A stretch of DNA of 64,000 bases from Limnoperna fortunei (GCA_944474755.1 OX104113.1:59912074-59976073), one strand, 5' to 3'. Shown: positions 11,580-24,080, counted from the stretch's first letter. The notes: generated by a model from the sequence alone, not told the origin. Program-made: numbers and translations.

Positions 11580-13460
11580 TGTATTGTTGGTTGGGCCGAG
11601 TAATATTAAGTACATATAAATCTCGAAAGTGAGAGATGGTATCATTTTTACAAATAAACAGATAAAGGAACTCTTCTCCTATCAATCCTTCATTACATAA
11701 AGTGCACTCTTTCTTCTTCGGGAATGTTTTGCCAACTACCTAATTTTACATAACATAATCTAAATTTTGTAATTCAGACTCTCTTGTAGTCTAGGTAAAT
11801 ATTTTTCAAAGCCAAAATTGCACTTGAAAATTTTATAGAAAGCCCCTGTAGAAGAAATATTAATGTCACTATACCATTTTTGAATAAATTGGTTCTGAAG
11901 AGTTTATTTTATTAAATTTTTATATAGAGAAAATCTATTAAAAATATATCTGTGAATAAAGAGCTTTGCCTGCATGAATCATCAATACACTTCACATACT
12001 CAATCCACATAAAATACATATTCCACTTCTATGTAATCCATACTTAAGTTCTCTGCTTATTCTACAAGTTTTTGTGATGCATCGTTTGGTTTAGAAAATC
12101 AAGAGAATGTCCAACTGCATTCTTTATGTATTCTTCTAGGTCGTTCAAGAAAATAGAAAAGAGAAATGACGACAAATTATCTCCATGATGAACACCTTAA
12201 AGACAGAGGAAAAAGTCGGATCTCTCACTTCTATATGGAAAGCCCGATTTAATATTAGTATGCATATTATAAATAACATTAAAAGACTTTCCTCTTAAGT
12301 TACTACATTGTAACTTTGTCTACAGTCCAGATCTCCAGACAGTATCAAACACCTTTTTAAAATCAATACATGAACAGAAAAGCCTTTTTATAAAATGATA
12401 AGTATAAGGATACTAAAGCATGTAAAACAAAAATATTATCTGCTGTTGAATGACCCTCCTTGAATCCAGCCTGATTTTTTAAAATTAAACTTAACTCGTT
12501 AGAAAAATCAATCAATCTCACATAAGGAATAGAGGTAACAAGCTTACTGAGACAACTAATGAGTGTAGTAGCTCTGTAATTTTCAGGGTCCTATTTATCG
12601 CCGTTATTTTTGTACACTGGTTTTATTATCCATTTTTTCTGGTCTAATATAACATTAAATAGAATGCACAGGGTTGGGATACGTTCCGATGTAATATTTT
12701 TCAAATATTCGTTTTGAATTTCATCCAATCCCGATGCCTTATTATTTTAAAGCTTTTTAATCGCTCGTTTGACCTCCTCTTCACTGATGGGACCATTTAG
12801 GATTATTGCAAGTTAGTCATTATCGGCAAAGAGGAGGTCAAAATTCTCATCATTTCAATAAATATTAACAAATGCAACATAAGAATTATCGGCATTTAGA
12901 TTTCTAAAATGTTGTAACAAAGTTTCAAGTGGAATACCAGGGTTATCTTTTTTAATATGACTAAATCGATTAAACATTTTCCAAAAACTGTTTGTATCAT
13001 TACCATTTAACTTTCGCAGTTCATCAGCACAAGTACCGTTCAAAACGCACATTCAATTGCATTTTGTAATTTTGTATTCTCTTGACGACCTTTTTAAGGT
13101 TTCTTTAACATCATTAGCTTTGTTTACACTATATTCTTTGACTTTATAAAATTCATCTCGTTTCTGTTTATAACTTTTAGCAAACCATGGTTTATAATTA
13201 ATTTGTTTACTACCACTAGTTGGGTAGGGCTTAGCAACTTCCATTACATCAGAAGCAGATCGTTTAGAAACAGTTTGTATTTAATTAGCAATATCGTTCA
13301 CCCGGTCACCGTGACAGCATGCAGAAATGAATCTGACTTATTGCAATCCCATCTAATTCGTGAGGATAGTAATTATGCTTCTTTTTTCTTGGGAAAAAAA
13401 TTTTTTCTATCGATAATGACAAAGTTAAGTATTATATGTTATTCGAGATCTTCACAGGGA
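11580..13460 (-). pseudogene. Degenerate LINE: linker, RT and C-terminal zinc region
   Basis: Minus-strand translation, with stops and frameshifts, shows in order: a post-endonuclease linker (KPWFAKSYKQKRDEFYK, about 13180); RT entry motifs IIKPVYKNNGDK and ENYRATTLISCLSKL (about 12640-12540); the block CIDFKKVFDTVW (about 12380-12345); GVHHGDNLSSFLFSIFLNDLE (about 12200-12140); and a C-terminal Cys motif ECTLCNEGLIGEEF near 11720-11690. This is a non-LTR retrotransposon ORF2, no longer functional. It continues the endonuclease at 14745-15345. The clade was not resolved by eye. Confidence 0.75.
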
Positions 13461-13922
13461 ATATGAACCCACGTGAAGCTCAAATAACAATTATATTCTG
13501 TTGACGTCTTCTTATTCTAATATTCGAGTGTATTTTAGATAAGACATTTCTCATGCTTAAAGAAAAAAATTTATTTTGGACCACCCTTATCGAAGAACTT
13601 ACCATTCAACACATTTAAGCTTACGAGTACTGCACTATACCTGTTTCATGAATGATTTTTTCGACTGGTCAATACGCGCTTTTACAAATACTTTCATGTG
13701 TATTGTGTATGATATAAAAAAGAAAAATGTTGGTGTTATAGTTAAATTAGTTGAATTGATAAATTTTCTTAGTTTAATTCCAACGAAACTTTTTATGGCA
13801 TTTAAAGTTTTATAACCTTGTTATTTATGACGACTTTTTATTCCCCGAAAAACTTTTTATGATAAATTTGACTTTTCAAGTACTATGCGAATGCTTTTGT
13901 TTGCCATTTTAGCAGACTACAA

Positions 13923-14419
13923 CAATCGGAACATCTCTCGGCCATTTCCGTAAAGGGTCGGGAAAGTCACTTCGGAGGTAAGTGATCTCCATTTAGAACT
14001 ACATTTTGTGTATTTTCAGTCATTTCAAAGAATTTGTTACGTCACAAGTTCGTTTGTGACGTTACAGTTCATTCATCTGATTGGCTTGTCATTGACGGTT
14101 AGCTGATTGTTACTGATGACGTCAGATTGTAAACAAATACTTATCCATTTAAACGTTTTTCGGAGAAGGAATTTTTTGGCAGTGTTATCGAATTTAAGTT
14201 TAAAAAATACAATCTTCTATCCGATTTTTAGTTCTGCTTCGATAAAGATTTGTATAGTTCCATAATTAAAGGATAATCTATTTTATCGCACTAAAATAAT
14301 GTTGCTGCGTAAACAGGCTAACCGTATCACATTTGGACCGAATTTTGGTCCATATCCATACACTTACCTCCGAGATTACTTTCTGATCATAGGCGGAAAT
14401 AACCGAGGTGATCCGATTG
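13923..14419. mobile_element. Foldback/MITE-like element interrupting the LINE
   Basis: 13923-13990 and 14350-14419 are inverted repeats (CAATCGG, CTCGG, ATTTCCG, CGGAGGTAAGTG in order, in reverse complement at the other end). The interior carries TGACGTCA, TTACGTCAC/GTGACGTTA and a GATTGGC CCAAT-type motif. It lies between the endonuclease and RT parts of the LINE, where coding continuity is lost. Confidence 0.55.
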
Positions 14420-14744
14420 AGACCACAAGTTATCGGGTTATTTCCCTTCTTAATTTCGAGACAAATCCCAGACGGAGATGATAGATTCCGTCAACTGCAT
14501 TTATTTAAAATCGATATTTGATATCTTTATATTATGTTTAACTATTTATATGATGTAAAACAAATAAATTAGTCAATAAATAGACTCCATTTTGAAACTG
14601 GTTTAAATATCTCCGGAGTTTCAAAGGGAATATGGTATGATATCCCGGTCTTGATTAACCAATCATAATGTAGGGATTCACTAGATACATTACTTCAACA
14701 GAATATATGCTATTGTGTACATCTGATATCATAGGATCATAATC

Positions 14745-15345
14745 TTAAACACAAAATTCTTGGCAAAATGGAAAAGGGTAGGGACTTACTAACACATAGT
14801 CAATCAAACTTATGTTGTGACATGTTTTTCCAATATTTCTATTGCTATGCAGTCTTCCATTTGCAATGTATAAAGAGCATCTTTTACACCTTTCAATCAA
14901 CTTTTGATCATAATCATTACTCTTATCTTGTGAACAACGATGTAGAAAGAAGTTCTTTATCAGGTATAATAAAATCTTTTTCCTGGAAAGATCTATTATT
15001 GAAGTCGCCAAATTAAGAAATGTATTTTGAGTTCTTCAAAAGAAAATTCTGTTTTGATTTCGTCGAAAGCGTTTTCAGATGCGTATTTTAAATTTTCAGG
15101 AGGAATATAAATACAGCCATATTAAATATCTCGAGGTAAACCAGAATAATTTAATAAACCAAGGTATATTCTTAATCAGATTTTGTTAACTTAATATATG
15201 TGTACATTTGTGATATTTTTGTAGCATAGTAACATCAAGAATATCAAACCTGTGTAATTTAGTTTCTAGGAAACACAATACATCATATTGTTTAATTAAA
15301 TCAGTGAAATCTACATTTAGAAATTTGGATTTAAGTCAACAAACA
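14745..15345 (-). pseudogene. LINE apurinic-type endonuclease domain (degenerate)
   Basis: Minus-strand fragments of an endonuclease/exonuclease/phosphatase fold can be read in order: FLETKL (about 15270), IPPENLKYASENAF (about 15100), GDFNNRSFQEKDFIIPD (about 15010-14960), LYIANGRL and IDYVLVSP (about 14870-14790). Frame changes and stops show it is dead. It belongs upstream of the RT at 11580-13460. Confidence 0.7.
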
Positions 15346-15831
15346 TTAACAAAAGTTACTCGTAGTGTATTGTAATTGGTGATCGTTCATGTGTGTTCGA
15401 TGTGATGTCCTAGTAATAGTGAAGAGGAACATGATTTTGGGGTTCTCGCGGGGATCAGGAAAATACGTCAATCCATCCACAATGAGCTGGTCATACACTA
15501 TCTTAGCATTTCGTTTTGCTTTCATTTTGCTTTTGTTTTTTTCGTCTAGCATATCAAGTATTTGATGTCTATTGTTCATAATATTTATGTTTTGAATTTT
15601 GACTTGAAGAGCCATGTTTGTATCTATTGGTATTTGTTGAACAGGGTTTTGTGTAGCAGTAGTTGGAATGAATGACATACGAGATTGTTGGGCATCTTTA
15701 ACAGACGTACTTGCTTGGGGTATAAAACTGGTGGAAAGGGGTCCTGAACCCTGACTGTGCGAAATGTTGATTAGAAAGTGGCAAATCTGGGCCGCCATTG
15801 ACTGTAGGAAGGAACGCTGTGGACGAGCCAT
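15346..15831 (-). CDS. LINE ORF1-like remnant (161 aa)
   Basis: Open for 161 codons from Met at 15831, directly upstream of the endonuclease on the same strand. It is Gln/Ser-rich, then basic (KNKSKMKAKRNAKIVYDQL), ending with IVDGLTYFPDP, which resembles the C-terminus of ORF1-type proteins preceding LINE endonucleases. No CCHC knuckle is visible. Probably the first ORF of this LINE, not a host gene. Confidence 0.4.
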   Translation of the reverse strand: MARPQRSFLQSMAAQICHFLINISHSQGSGPLSTSFIPQASTSVKDAQQSRMSFIPTTATQNPVQQIPIDTNMALQVKIQNINIMNNRHQILDMLDEKNKSKMKAKRNAKIVYDQLIVDGLTYFPDPRENPKIMFLFTITRTSHRTHMNDHQLQYTTSNFC

Positions 15832-15989
15832 ACCATATATGCTTTCATATGTACACTAATAACTTATTATCACAAAGTGCCATTAGAAAAAAGGCAACCT
15901 GTTATGACAATTTTCCAAAATACGCCGTCAATTATTCATTAAATAATTATCAACAGGCCACAACAAGTAAATTTAAAATAAATTTGAAT

Positions 15990-16415
15990 TAAACCTAAAT
16001 AAATGTTGAAATTGAATTATCGATAAACAATAATAGTTACTGTCAATTCTGAGAACGATAATACCTCGTGTGGAATATGTAAATCACACTGACGTTATCA
16101 TCTAGACATTCGATATGATTGTGTACGTCTTAAATGATAAAAGTTGTCAAATGTAGCAGTAAAGGTATAATGAGACATTTTTGTATTCTTAAGATAAAGA
16201 CAATATCTGCAATAGTCAATTCATCTACCTTTCAGATTTTTTTAAAATTCAGACTTTTGTAGAAAAAGACTTCTATTTAATTCTAGAATTTTTTGAAGAG
16301 ATTTCTTAGAAATACTAGGATATACTCTTTCATTAAATCAGAATCAATAATACTGTTTAGATATTAATTTCATTAATGTGTGTCACATTATTTACTTGCT
16401 ACACTCGTCGTGGAC
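15990..16415. repeat. Relic of receptor upstream flank
   Basis: 16160-16300 resembles 5880-6010 (TTGTATTCTTAAGAT, TCTGCA-AGT, TTCAGACTTTTGTAGAAA). Otherwise nothing recognised. Confidence 0.3.
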
Positions 16416-16640
16416 ATAGTAGCCGAGAAGTTAGATAGTCAATCTTCTACTACATCACCTACCATTGATCATGTCCAATATCAAAACTGCAGTCGTTTCG
16501 AGCGGTACTGTGCGTAGGATGTGCTCGACTCCAGTATTAATTAACGAAGAGTGGCAGTTTTTCTGCAGAGGGTCGGGGGTTTTCAACGGATATCCTGGCT
16601 TGCTACCCATTGACAATTAAGCTTACTTGACTAATATTGG
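16416..16640 (+). mobile_element. Degenerate SINE
   Basis: AGCCGAGAAGTTAGATAGTC (A box-like), TCTACTACATCACCTACCAT, GTGCTCGACTCC (B box-like) and GGGTCGGGGGTTTTCAACGG match the SINE body at 24085-24445. Confidence 0.5.
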
Positions 16641-17160
16641 CGTTTGCAGTTACTACTTTATCTATGCATGACAACAACATGAAATTCATGTTATTGATGA
16701 CTGTGTACTTTATTCATCAACACCCCAACCAATGTGTTTCTTTTACACCAATTATTCTTATGTTGTCTATTCTAAAATGTGTTCCTTGCTTTTTATTTCC
16801 AACAGAGCAACTAGATCAAAATTGTAAAAGAACACGAATCTTGCAATACCTATTATTTCCCAATGCATTGTACTATTTGGAATATGGAGGAGATGATAAG
16901 GAATTCTATTTTACCAAATATAGGATGTTCAAAAGTTCGAAGTAATTTTGTTTAGCTCGCTCGTTGTATCATTTTGCATTTTATATACAAAACGAATGAA
17001 TGTCAGAATATGTATAGAATTCGAATATGTTTTTTTCCGTTTCGAGTATTCAACACAAAGAGACCGTCTGTCAGCAAGCACACGTATTCGGCAGTAACGC
17101 GCAACACGAGTTTCTCTATGTTAGTAAAAGAACGATCTACTACATGTTTTATGACCTATA

Positions 17161-17545
17161 GGATAATTAATTGGGCGGAGTGAATATCCAAAATATGATC
17201 ACTCGTGCCGCATAACGCATCTGATTAAACGAGTGCGCGGAACTTGTTCCGCGCACGAGTTTAATCTGATGCTTTATGCGGCACGAGTGATCATATTTTG
17301 GATTTTCACGATGCCCAATTGATTATCCTGTTTATTATATAGATCAAAATTGTTTTCGTAAAATTTTAATGCTTAATCCTAAATTTTATGAACGGCGGAT
17401 GAATATCTGTATAGTACAAAACCAACTGCAATTTTGGCGGGAAAAAACCCGAGAATGAAAATAAACGATAATTTTCACATGTGATTTACCGTGATTTCTG
17501 TCACTCGGAAAATTCGATATTTCATCTCTATCTATATAATAAAAT
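17161..17545. repeat. Near-perfect palindrome plus conserved repeat body
   Basis: Arms of 83 bp (17161-17243 and 17246-17328) are inverted copies with few mismatches; the centre is GGAACTTGTTCC. The right arm continues into about 215 bp that recur almost unchanged at 39045-39270. The copy at 38966 lacks the left arm. Confidence 0.85.
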
Positions 17546-18940
17546 GAGTTATTTTACTTGATGAAATAATGTAGACGACCTATATTGGAAATATCTGATA
17601 CAAGTTTAACAATAAAAAACCGAGTACTCTGTTGCAGAAAGTGTTCTGTCATTTATCGAACAATTATTGGAACACGTTTACTTTGTTTAATAAGTTAATG
17701 ACATTTTACCTCTCGGGGAATTGATTGCTAATGTTAAGTAGACTAAATGGATGTACTCAGATTTCAAATATGGCAATTATGAAAGCAAACATCAAGGAAA
17801 GAATAAACACATGCAGATATTTAAAAGGGTATTGTGTTTTAAGTAATTTATAAATAAAATACCTTGATTATAAGATATATATTTTTATTATCTTTTCAAA
17901 TAAAGTCAAAAAGATGCCAACTTTATCTGTCGTGAATTTATCTTCGGACCTAAAGATTTTGCTCTCACATGATTTTTTTTAATGAAACGGAAAGAAATTA
18001 CTGACATTTAAAACAAATCCCGAATCATCCATGAAACAGACACTTGGTAACCATACAACAATTCATGATGGCTACTGTATAACTGTCTAACAGCGGCCTT
18101 GTCACTAGCAACGCTACATTTTAAATGTCCAAATAGGATGCACATGTCTTGGAATACCGTTTTAATTGTGTGACATAAACGCGTATGATGTTAGAAATCA
18201 ATTGAAATATTGTAGTCGTATAATTTGTCGCACATATTTGGATCTTCATCGGTATTGATCGACACTTTCTGGGTGAGGTCACGTTGGGTTCATTTATATA
18301 CACAAAGTAAACATTATGCCGTATAAGAATATCAGAAATATGTAAGCAAAAGGGTAGCACAATATTATTGGCGTTCACTGAAATTTCAACTGTTTGTGGA
18401 AAATTGCGTTTAATATTTTTCGAGTACTTGTCTTTAGAATCAGAATGGTTATTCATACAATCTGATTAATCTCTAAGACGCCGAATCTGCTAACCAAACA
18501 ATATACCTACAAAGATATTACTTTAACTACTTTTTAAGTTTCGTCTTTGCAGCTATTTTACTGATTAGAGCTCTGAACAAAATACCTCACTTAAAAGGTC
18601 ATCTGACACATGAAAGTAGATAGGCAGTTTCAATACCCACCTGATCACCGTATTATTCCTTTATAATTCGTGAATCGGAAATTAAAATTAAAATAAATTC
18701 GTAGATTTTAAAATTTTATATATAAATGGCAAATAATATTACATCTACGTTCCTACACTTCGATCCTAATATTCGTTTCGAACAATTGCAGTTACAATTT
18801 CACTAATTACCATAAATCGTAATACAAATATTTTAAATAATATTGCGGTATAGTCTTAACAATTCTGGTCGAAAACTTCGCGTTCAACAATTCGTAAACA
18901 TGTCGCTTTTCACCGATTGATACTAAAAGAACAGCTTTAA
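17546..18940. other. Intergenic, no gene supported
   Basis: 17630-17800 resembles the receptor 5' flank (GGATGTACTCAGATTTCAAAT, like 7010-7040). A 111-codon minus-strand ORF at 18121-18456 has no recognisable motif and is not called. Confidence 0.3.
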
Positions 18941-19008
18941 ATTTTGATAAACTTTTCAAAATGGACTTTCTTTTAATTAAAGAAATACTGACATAGATTG
19001 ATTGTCTA

Positions 19009-19317
19009 GTCCGAGAATCCCCTGCTGTCCAACGCTTTTTTCATACTTTGATGGGTGTGTGGAACGTCAGAGGTCGCCATAGACCAAACAGCTTTTGCGA
19101 CACGGGTCTGAGTCGTCGGCTAATTTTACAATCTCACGATGTCGGAAAGAAGGAGTGAAAATAAGCTTAGAAACAGATTAAAATTATTTTGTTTGAAGTA
19201 GAGGTAATTTTTTATGCCGAAAAATATCTAGAGAAGCGATTTTATATATAGTTGAACCTCACGAACATTTGTATAACATCGTCTAAAAAAACGTTGAACG
19301 GCAGAGGATTCTCGGAC
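19009..19317. mobile_element. MITE with about 26-bp TIRs, TA target site
   Basis: Begins GTCCGAGAATCCCCTGC and ends in the inverted GCAGAGGATTCTCGGAC. It is flanked by TA on both sides (19007-19008, 19318-19319), as for Tc1/mariner-type MITEs. The paralogous site near 38440 lacks it. Confidence 0.7.
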
Positions 19318-19889
19318 TAATTGACTGTCGTGTTTGTTAGTATTAAAAACATAAAACCTAAAATGTAAATTTCTGTATCATAAAAAGTGTATTATTATGT
19401 TATCGGAATAATCAGAAACTAAAAAAAAAGTTTCTTCACCCACACATGATGCTCCAAATATTATAATGGATGAGTAGGTCAAAACGGTGGAAATAATTAT
19501 TGTGAATCACCTAATTCATTTCAGTGTTTGTATTATAATTTGCGTACATTTTTGAATATTTACTTAAATTACTTAATGTATGTTATAAGAATTACGATTA
19601 TAAAGTAAACTGTATTATCACATATTATCAATAAAACATAATTGAATCCTGATTTTGTTTTATTACCATCACTTAAACTAGAAAAATGGATCAAATATAG
19701 TTTAAAAATATAAAAAGCGCGAGATACTATGGCCATTAACTGTTCAGTTCAACTTCTTGAACAAAACAATGAAATAATTGTTTTAGTCCATTAAAACTGC
19801 ATTCAATAATCTGATAATCAGTTGCATGTATTTACACAATAGTTATGAAATGAGATAATGTCTATATATAGGAAACTGTGATTTGTATT

Positions 19890-20212
19890 TTAATGTGAAA
19901 CAAACGTCAGTGTATACAAATAGCACACCAGTAAAACGAATGTCACTAGATTACTACACACAACGGTTTGTTTGTTTGAATGTTGTTTAACGCTTCTTTC
20001 AGTAATTTTTCAGCTATATCATGGCGTCCATTTTTTATTGGAGGAGGAAGCCGGAGTACCGGAGAAAACCCCGGACATTCGGTAGGAAAACTGGCAAGCC
20101 CGCAGTGAGGCTCGAACCCACAATCTTAGTGTTGATAGACCTTGTGATCAATAGTAGACGAACTACCTTAACCACTCGGCCACCGAAACCCCCATAACGG
20201 TTGTTATACATC
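19890..20212 (-). pseudogene. Disabled terminal exon, split by SINE
   Basis: Without the SINE the minus strand reads G|GA TGT ATA..., then a hydrophobic run ending LTFVSH-stop. This is the counterpart of exon 39736-39824, which also ends TFVSH-stop. The SINE inserted after the sixth codon, with duplicated AACGGTT on both sides (19962-19968, 20196-20202). Confidence 0.6.
19969..20195 (-). mobile_element. tRNA-derived SINE with 7-bp target duplication
   Basis: On minus: GGTGGCCGAGTGGTTAAGG (A box), GTGGGTTCGAGCCTC (B box), ATGATATAGCTGAAAAATTAC and a tail GTTAAACAACATTCAAAC. AACGGTT flanks both ends. The tRNA-like head is Ser/Leu-like but is not a functional tRNA. Confidence 0.8.
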
Positions 20213-20658
20213 CTATAAATAGACAAATATTGCAAACGAATGTTATGATACATCGTAGAAATAGACAAAACAATTAACATTTGAATAAGTAAAAGCACAC
20301 TTGTATTAATTTATTTATTGTTTTTGCATCATTGTTTGTGTATAATGGTATAAAAAAACTGATCGTCAAATTTATTAGTTGCTTTCCGTTCTTTTATTTT
20401 TTGCGTTAAGTTTGTCTACTTTTGTTGAAACAAATTTATAAAACTACTGATTTTTTAGCACGGACATTACATGAGTGTTCGAGTTGCTGATTAAAAAAAC
20501 CCATGTTGACATGAAATTTGCACTCAAAACCGATTGGTTGATGCTTTACAGGTAAACAACACACAATATGTAGGTTTGTAGACTTCTATAATTTCACGCA
20601 ATATCTGTTATTAATTGCACACTGTCCACCTCTAGCAACAGTAAATTGACCGACTTAA

Positions 20659-22280
20659 CTGAACTACAGTCCGACAAACCGTAGTTGTGACCTGTACATC
20701 CCGTATCTCTAGCTCTGTCACAGCTCTGTTCAATACGGTTAATGTGCGACGCATAGTTGGTGACGATGGTCTGGCATCGTTTAAACCTACCATTTTTTAA
20801 TAAAATCTTGGATGTATGTGGTTTAGTTTAAACATATTTTATTTGTAAATTGTACAAAATGGATTGGACACAAGTAAATGCATACTTAGGACGTCCTCTC
20901 CGCAATACAGAAATATACATTAAAGCATAACACAGGGTACAAGAACGAGCATTAAATAATATTTTGTGGTTAACTCACAAGTTTAGAAGGGGAAAGAAGG
21001 GGAAAGTGCTGACTTATGTTGGTCTATCAAAGAAAACAATTAAGTTATATCAAATCGTTCGGATCTCTTTATGAAATCAAATACTTCTCTGAATATAACA
21101 ATATTTTCATCGTAAGAAAGTATTGCAACACTTATAGGATTTTGAAGCCAGTTTAATTTATTTACAAGTTGAGCTCTATGATGACGATATAGAGGACACA
21201 CTAAAAAATAATGATTTGCATCTTCTATTGGAAATCCACATCTACAAGAGGGATTTGGTACAAGATTTGCTTTATGCAAGTCGTTGTTTAGAAACGAAGC
21301 GGAACATCTTAACTGAGTGAGAATAATCTTAAACTTCCGTGGGCCATAAGAAAAATGTCCTGGCACGTTACCGTTAGTCAAACCTGACGCTTTTAAGGTA
21401 TCTTGAACGCTCCTATTGTAGGTGAGTTTCGAATAGAAAGGTCAAGATTGTTCCAATGTCTAATAGTATTCGGAATGAAAGAGTTGTTTGTTACTGATAG
21501 TCTACAAAAAGGAAGTACTATATCTTCACCATTACTAGAGGATAAGCACTTAGACTTTGAACTTTCGGAGGTATGAGATTATTCAAATAATTAGGAGTCT
21601 CATGGTTTTGTATTTTATAAAATAAATTAAGACGCCGTTTGAGTCTTCTATCAGCCAATGTTTCCCAACCTATTTCATGATACAATATCTCTAGTTTGGT
21701 AAACAAAGGCAGTCCAGTTACAATTCGAGAGGCTTCTATGTGTAGTTGTTCAAGTTTGGAGACATTGCCGACGCCACAGTTGTCTCAAACTTCGGATGCA
21801 TATTAAAACAATGGTCTAATAAATACAAGATATAGTTTTTCTAAATTATCACGACTAAGTTGATATTTCAATCTTCTTAGTACGTTGATATGTTTAGTTA
21901 CACTAGAAATGATATTGTGAACATGAGTGTTCCACTTGGCATCACTGCTAAACACGCCATTAAGTGTAAAAGAAATGTCATTGCTTTCCAAATTGGAAAA
22001 AATAACAATATCTGTTTTGTCAGGGTTAAAGGACATAAGCCATTTTCTTGACCAATCGTCTAACTCTCGTAAATCATGATCAATAACACTTTTAATTTGT
22101 TCTTGATCATGATGAGAATAGTTAAAAGATGTGTCATCAGCAAATAATCTACATAAAGAAGTGAGTCTAAGAGCAATATCATTTATATAGATTATAAATA
22201 ATAAGGATGTATGTGGAGGGTAGTGAATTTAAAGTATAACATTCCTCAATTGCTTGTCACGTTGTTAGTAAAGCAGAGGA
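20659..22280 (-). pseudogene. Disabled Cys-containing exon, split by LINE
   Basis: Counterpart of exon 40278-40502. The acceptor (CTGCAG|TCCTCTGC at 22281/22280) is kept. The frame is broken by an extra base near AGCAATTGAGG and by changes before the CQTIVTNYASHINRI segment. The donor is mutated from gtaag to ttaag beyond 20659, and a LINE sits at 20822-22204. Confidence 0.7.
20822..22204 (-). mobile_element. 5'-truncated non-LTR retrotransposon (LINE family A), copy 1
   Basis: Inserted with a 12-bp target duplication GGATGTATGTGG (20810-20821 and 22205-22216). The paralogous locus near 40430 lacks the element. Minus-strand coding, in pieces: FADDTSFNYSHHD and KWLMSFNPDKTDIVIF (RT motif C and after, 22170-22010), LYLVFIRPL, EIGWETLADRRLKRRLNLFYK (about 21690-21620), and the C-terminal Cys motif CRCGFPIEDANHYFLVCPLY (about 21240-21180). 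It has a Jockey/CR1-like appearance. The 5' end is truncated just before motif C. The 3' end TATGTTTAAACTAAA is shared with 27747. Confidence 0.88.
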
Positions 22281-22699
22281 CTGCAGCAAGAATTGATCTA
22301 AAAATATATAACTTATTCAATGACCATTTATAAGAGGAGCACCACATAACGTGACAAAATGTACCTGCAGAAAATTAGTAATTACTTATTCAACCAGTGA
22401 TGAAAACATCAATCAGTTAAACGATGATTAATCGTATATGGAAACCATAATATAAAATTCTGACCTGTCATTCACTAAATAATTTTAGTTACTCAATCAT
22501 TCGTAACCCAGTTCGAATATTTTTTTTATTTATTTTATTTATTAGCAATTTACTATGACAAATTGAAGTTACATTTAAAACAATTTTATTTCAAAGCTTT
22601 GCCATAAAAAGGCCCAGTAAATATGTACAGATATATATACTCATTAAAGCACGAGCTAGGCCTTTATATTCGATTATTTTTTACTTAACCTCAAAACTC

Positions 22700-23100
22700 G
22701 AAAAAACAAGCTATAACTTAACACATTAATTGACCCGATACAACAAATGTATGTAATATGAGGAAGAATAACTACAAATAATTAACATTTGCTCATTGTT
22801 ATTTCGTTTCCTAAGTTGACAAAGATGTGGAATTTATATCATTAGAAATTCTGATAAATAATTTACTCTATACTATTATATACGTATTATATATACCACG
22901 TTTTAACCAGTTAGCATATTTAAACAAAAGAGAAGCAGTCGAGTTGTTTACATGGATAAACTGATAAAAGGCGCGGAGATATGTTTTGTAACATAATTCA
23001 ATCAATAGAATTTGAAATAGACCTGATATTTTTGTTGTAAGAGGATCTCGTACTTGGCGGAAAATCTAGACGATCTATATAGTGCTTTAAGTATTTTTAA
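22700..23100. other. AT-rich spacer
   Basis: No gene, repeat or motif recognised. Confidence 0.3.
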
Positions 23101-23114
23101 TTAAGAGTTGGGCC

Positions 23115-23216
23115 GAGAACTATATTTTCCACACCGGTCAAGCGGTTGAAATATTACGTCAAAATTAGAGAATATAATATTTCAACCGCTTGACCGGTGT
23201 GGAAAAAATATGTCTC
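23115..23216. repeat. Long hairpin (about 42-bp arms)
   Basis: Arms 23115-23156 and 23174-23216 contain CCACACCGGTCAAGCGGTTG and its inverted copy, with an AT-rich loop of about 18 bp. Confidence 0.8.
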
Positions 23217-23406
23217 GTCACTAGTGAATTTGTTGTTCTCAGCAGTTGATTGGTTAAAAATAATAACGTCACAATAAGAACTCATGACGTCATAAACAAA
23301 ACACCTTCCATTTACCGCGTATTCAAGTCATGAACGTAAAATTGGGGTTGGGAGAATTTGTACTTCGTTTCGCAAGTTTACTACTTTTTTAAAATCAGAG
23401 AAACAG

Positions 23407-23519
23407 AATCTTACATTAGTACTCTTGGATTATCGGATTTCTCCAATTTTATAAAATTCCATAATTTAACTATCTCAATTGGAGAAATCCGATAATCCAC
23501 TCGTACCAATGTAAGATCC
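23407..23519. repeat. Long hairpin (about 44-bp arms)
   Basis: AATCTTACATT then GGATTATCGGATTTCTCCAA at 23407-23447, inverted at 23475-23519. Loop about 25 bp. It lies 190 bp from the 23115 hairpin; between them are GATTGGTT, AACGTCAC and ATGACGTCAT. Confidence 0.8.
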
Positions 23520-23699
23520 TATATGTCTCCGACATCAACCAGACAGAAGACTGTTAAACAAGAACGTTGTTAGGTAACAATACGTTCTTATTTCATATGT
23601 TTTGACTGAATGACGCAACGAGTACAGATGAGTGGGCATGAGCTCATCTGGACACGGTCATCTGTACCAGAAATCTCCCCTCAACGGAAAGATTGCTGA

Positions 23700-24080
23700 G
23701 CTCACAAATTAAAAAAATGAAAGTTTAATGAATTATTGCAAAACAGTAGAATTTTACATACGCTTTAAAAGGTGTCAAAGTTCTTTCTTATTTTTTATCA
23801 CTATAATGACACACTAATTAATTATAACATATAACATATCAATTTTAATCTTTTGAACTTTCAAGCTTGCAAGCATAGTTTCTCTCCCATAAACAACACT
23901 TTACGGATAGTTTAAAATGTTGACCGCCTATTGCAATTGTATGGAATAAATTCAAGTTATATCCTTTGATAAACTTGAAAATAATACACAAAGAAAGTAC
24001 TAGTTCATGACATTACAGGGTTAGTTTTATGTGTATCATAATAAAATAAGGTTAAACATCAACACTATTAAGGGCTTCTG
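23700..24080. repeat. Duplicon flank shared with 1.3-1.65 kb and 33.2-33.4 kb
   Basis: GTTTAAAATGTTGACCGCCTATTGCAATTG resembles 1590-1610 and 33285-33310. Non-coding. Confidence 0.4.

Larger units (their letters stand above)
18941..22690. repeat. Segmental duplication, copy 1 (with three insertions)
   Basis: Collinear with 38385-40760 after removing a TIR element (19009-19317), a SINE (19969-20195) and a LINE (20822-22204). It carries disabled copies of the two exons that are open at 40 kb. Confidence 0.75.

Noticed and set aside
16637..16945. 102-codon plus-strand ORF
   Set aside because: Begins beside a decayed SINE and shows no motif or conserved copy.
18121..18456. 111-codon minus-strand ORF
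   Set aside because: No domain, signal peptide, splice signal or duplicate copy supports it; such lengths can occur by chance in this window.
20150..20195. tRNA gene on the minus strand
   Set aside because: Only the A and B boxes of a SINE head are present; no cloverleaf can be completed.
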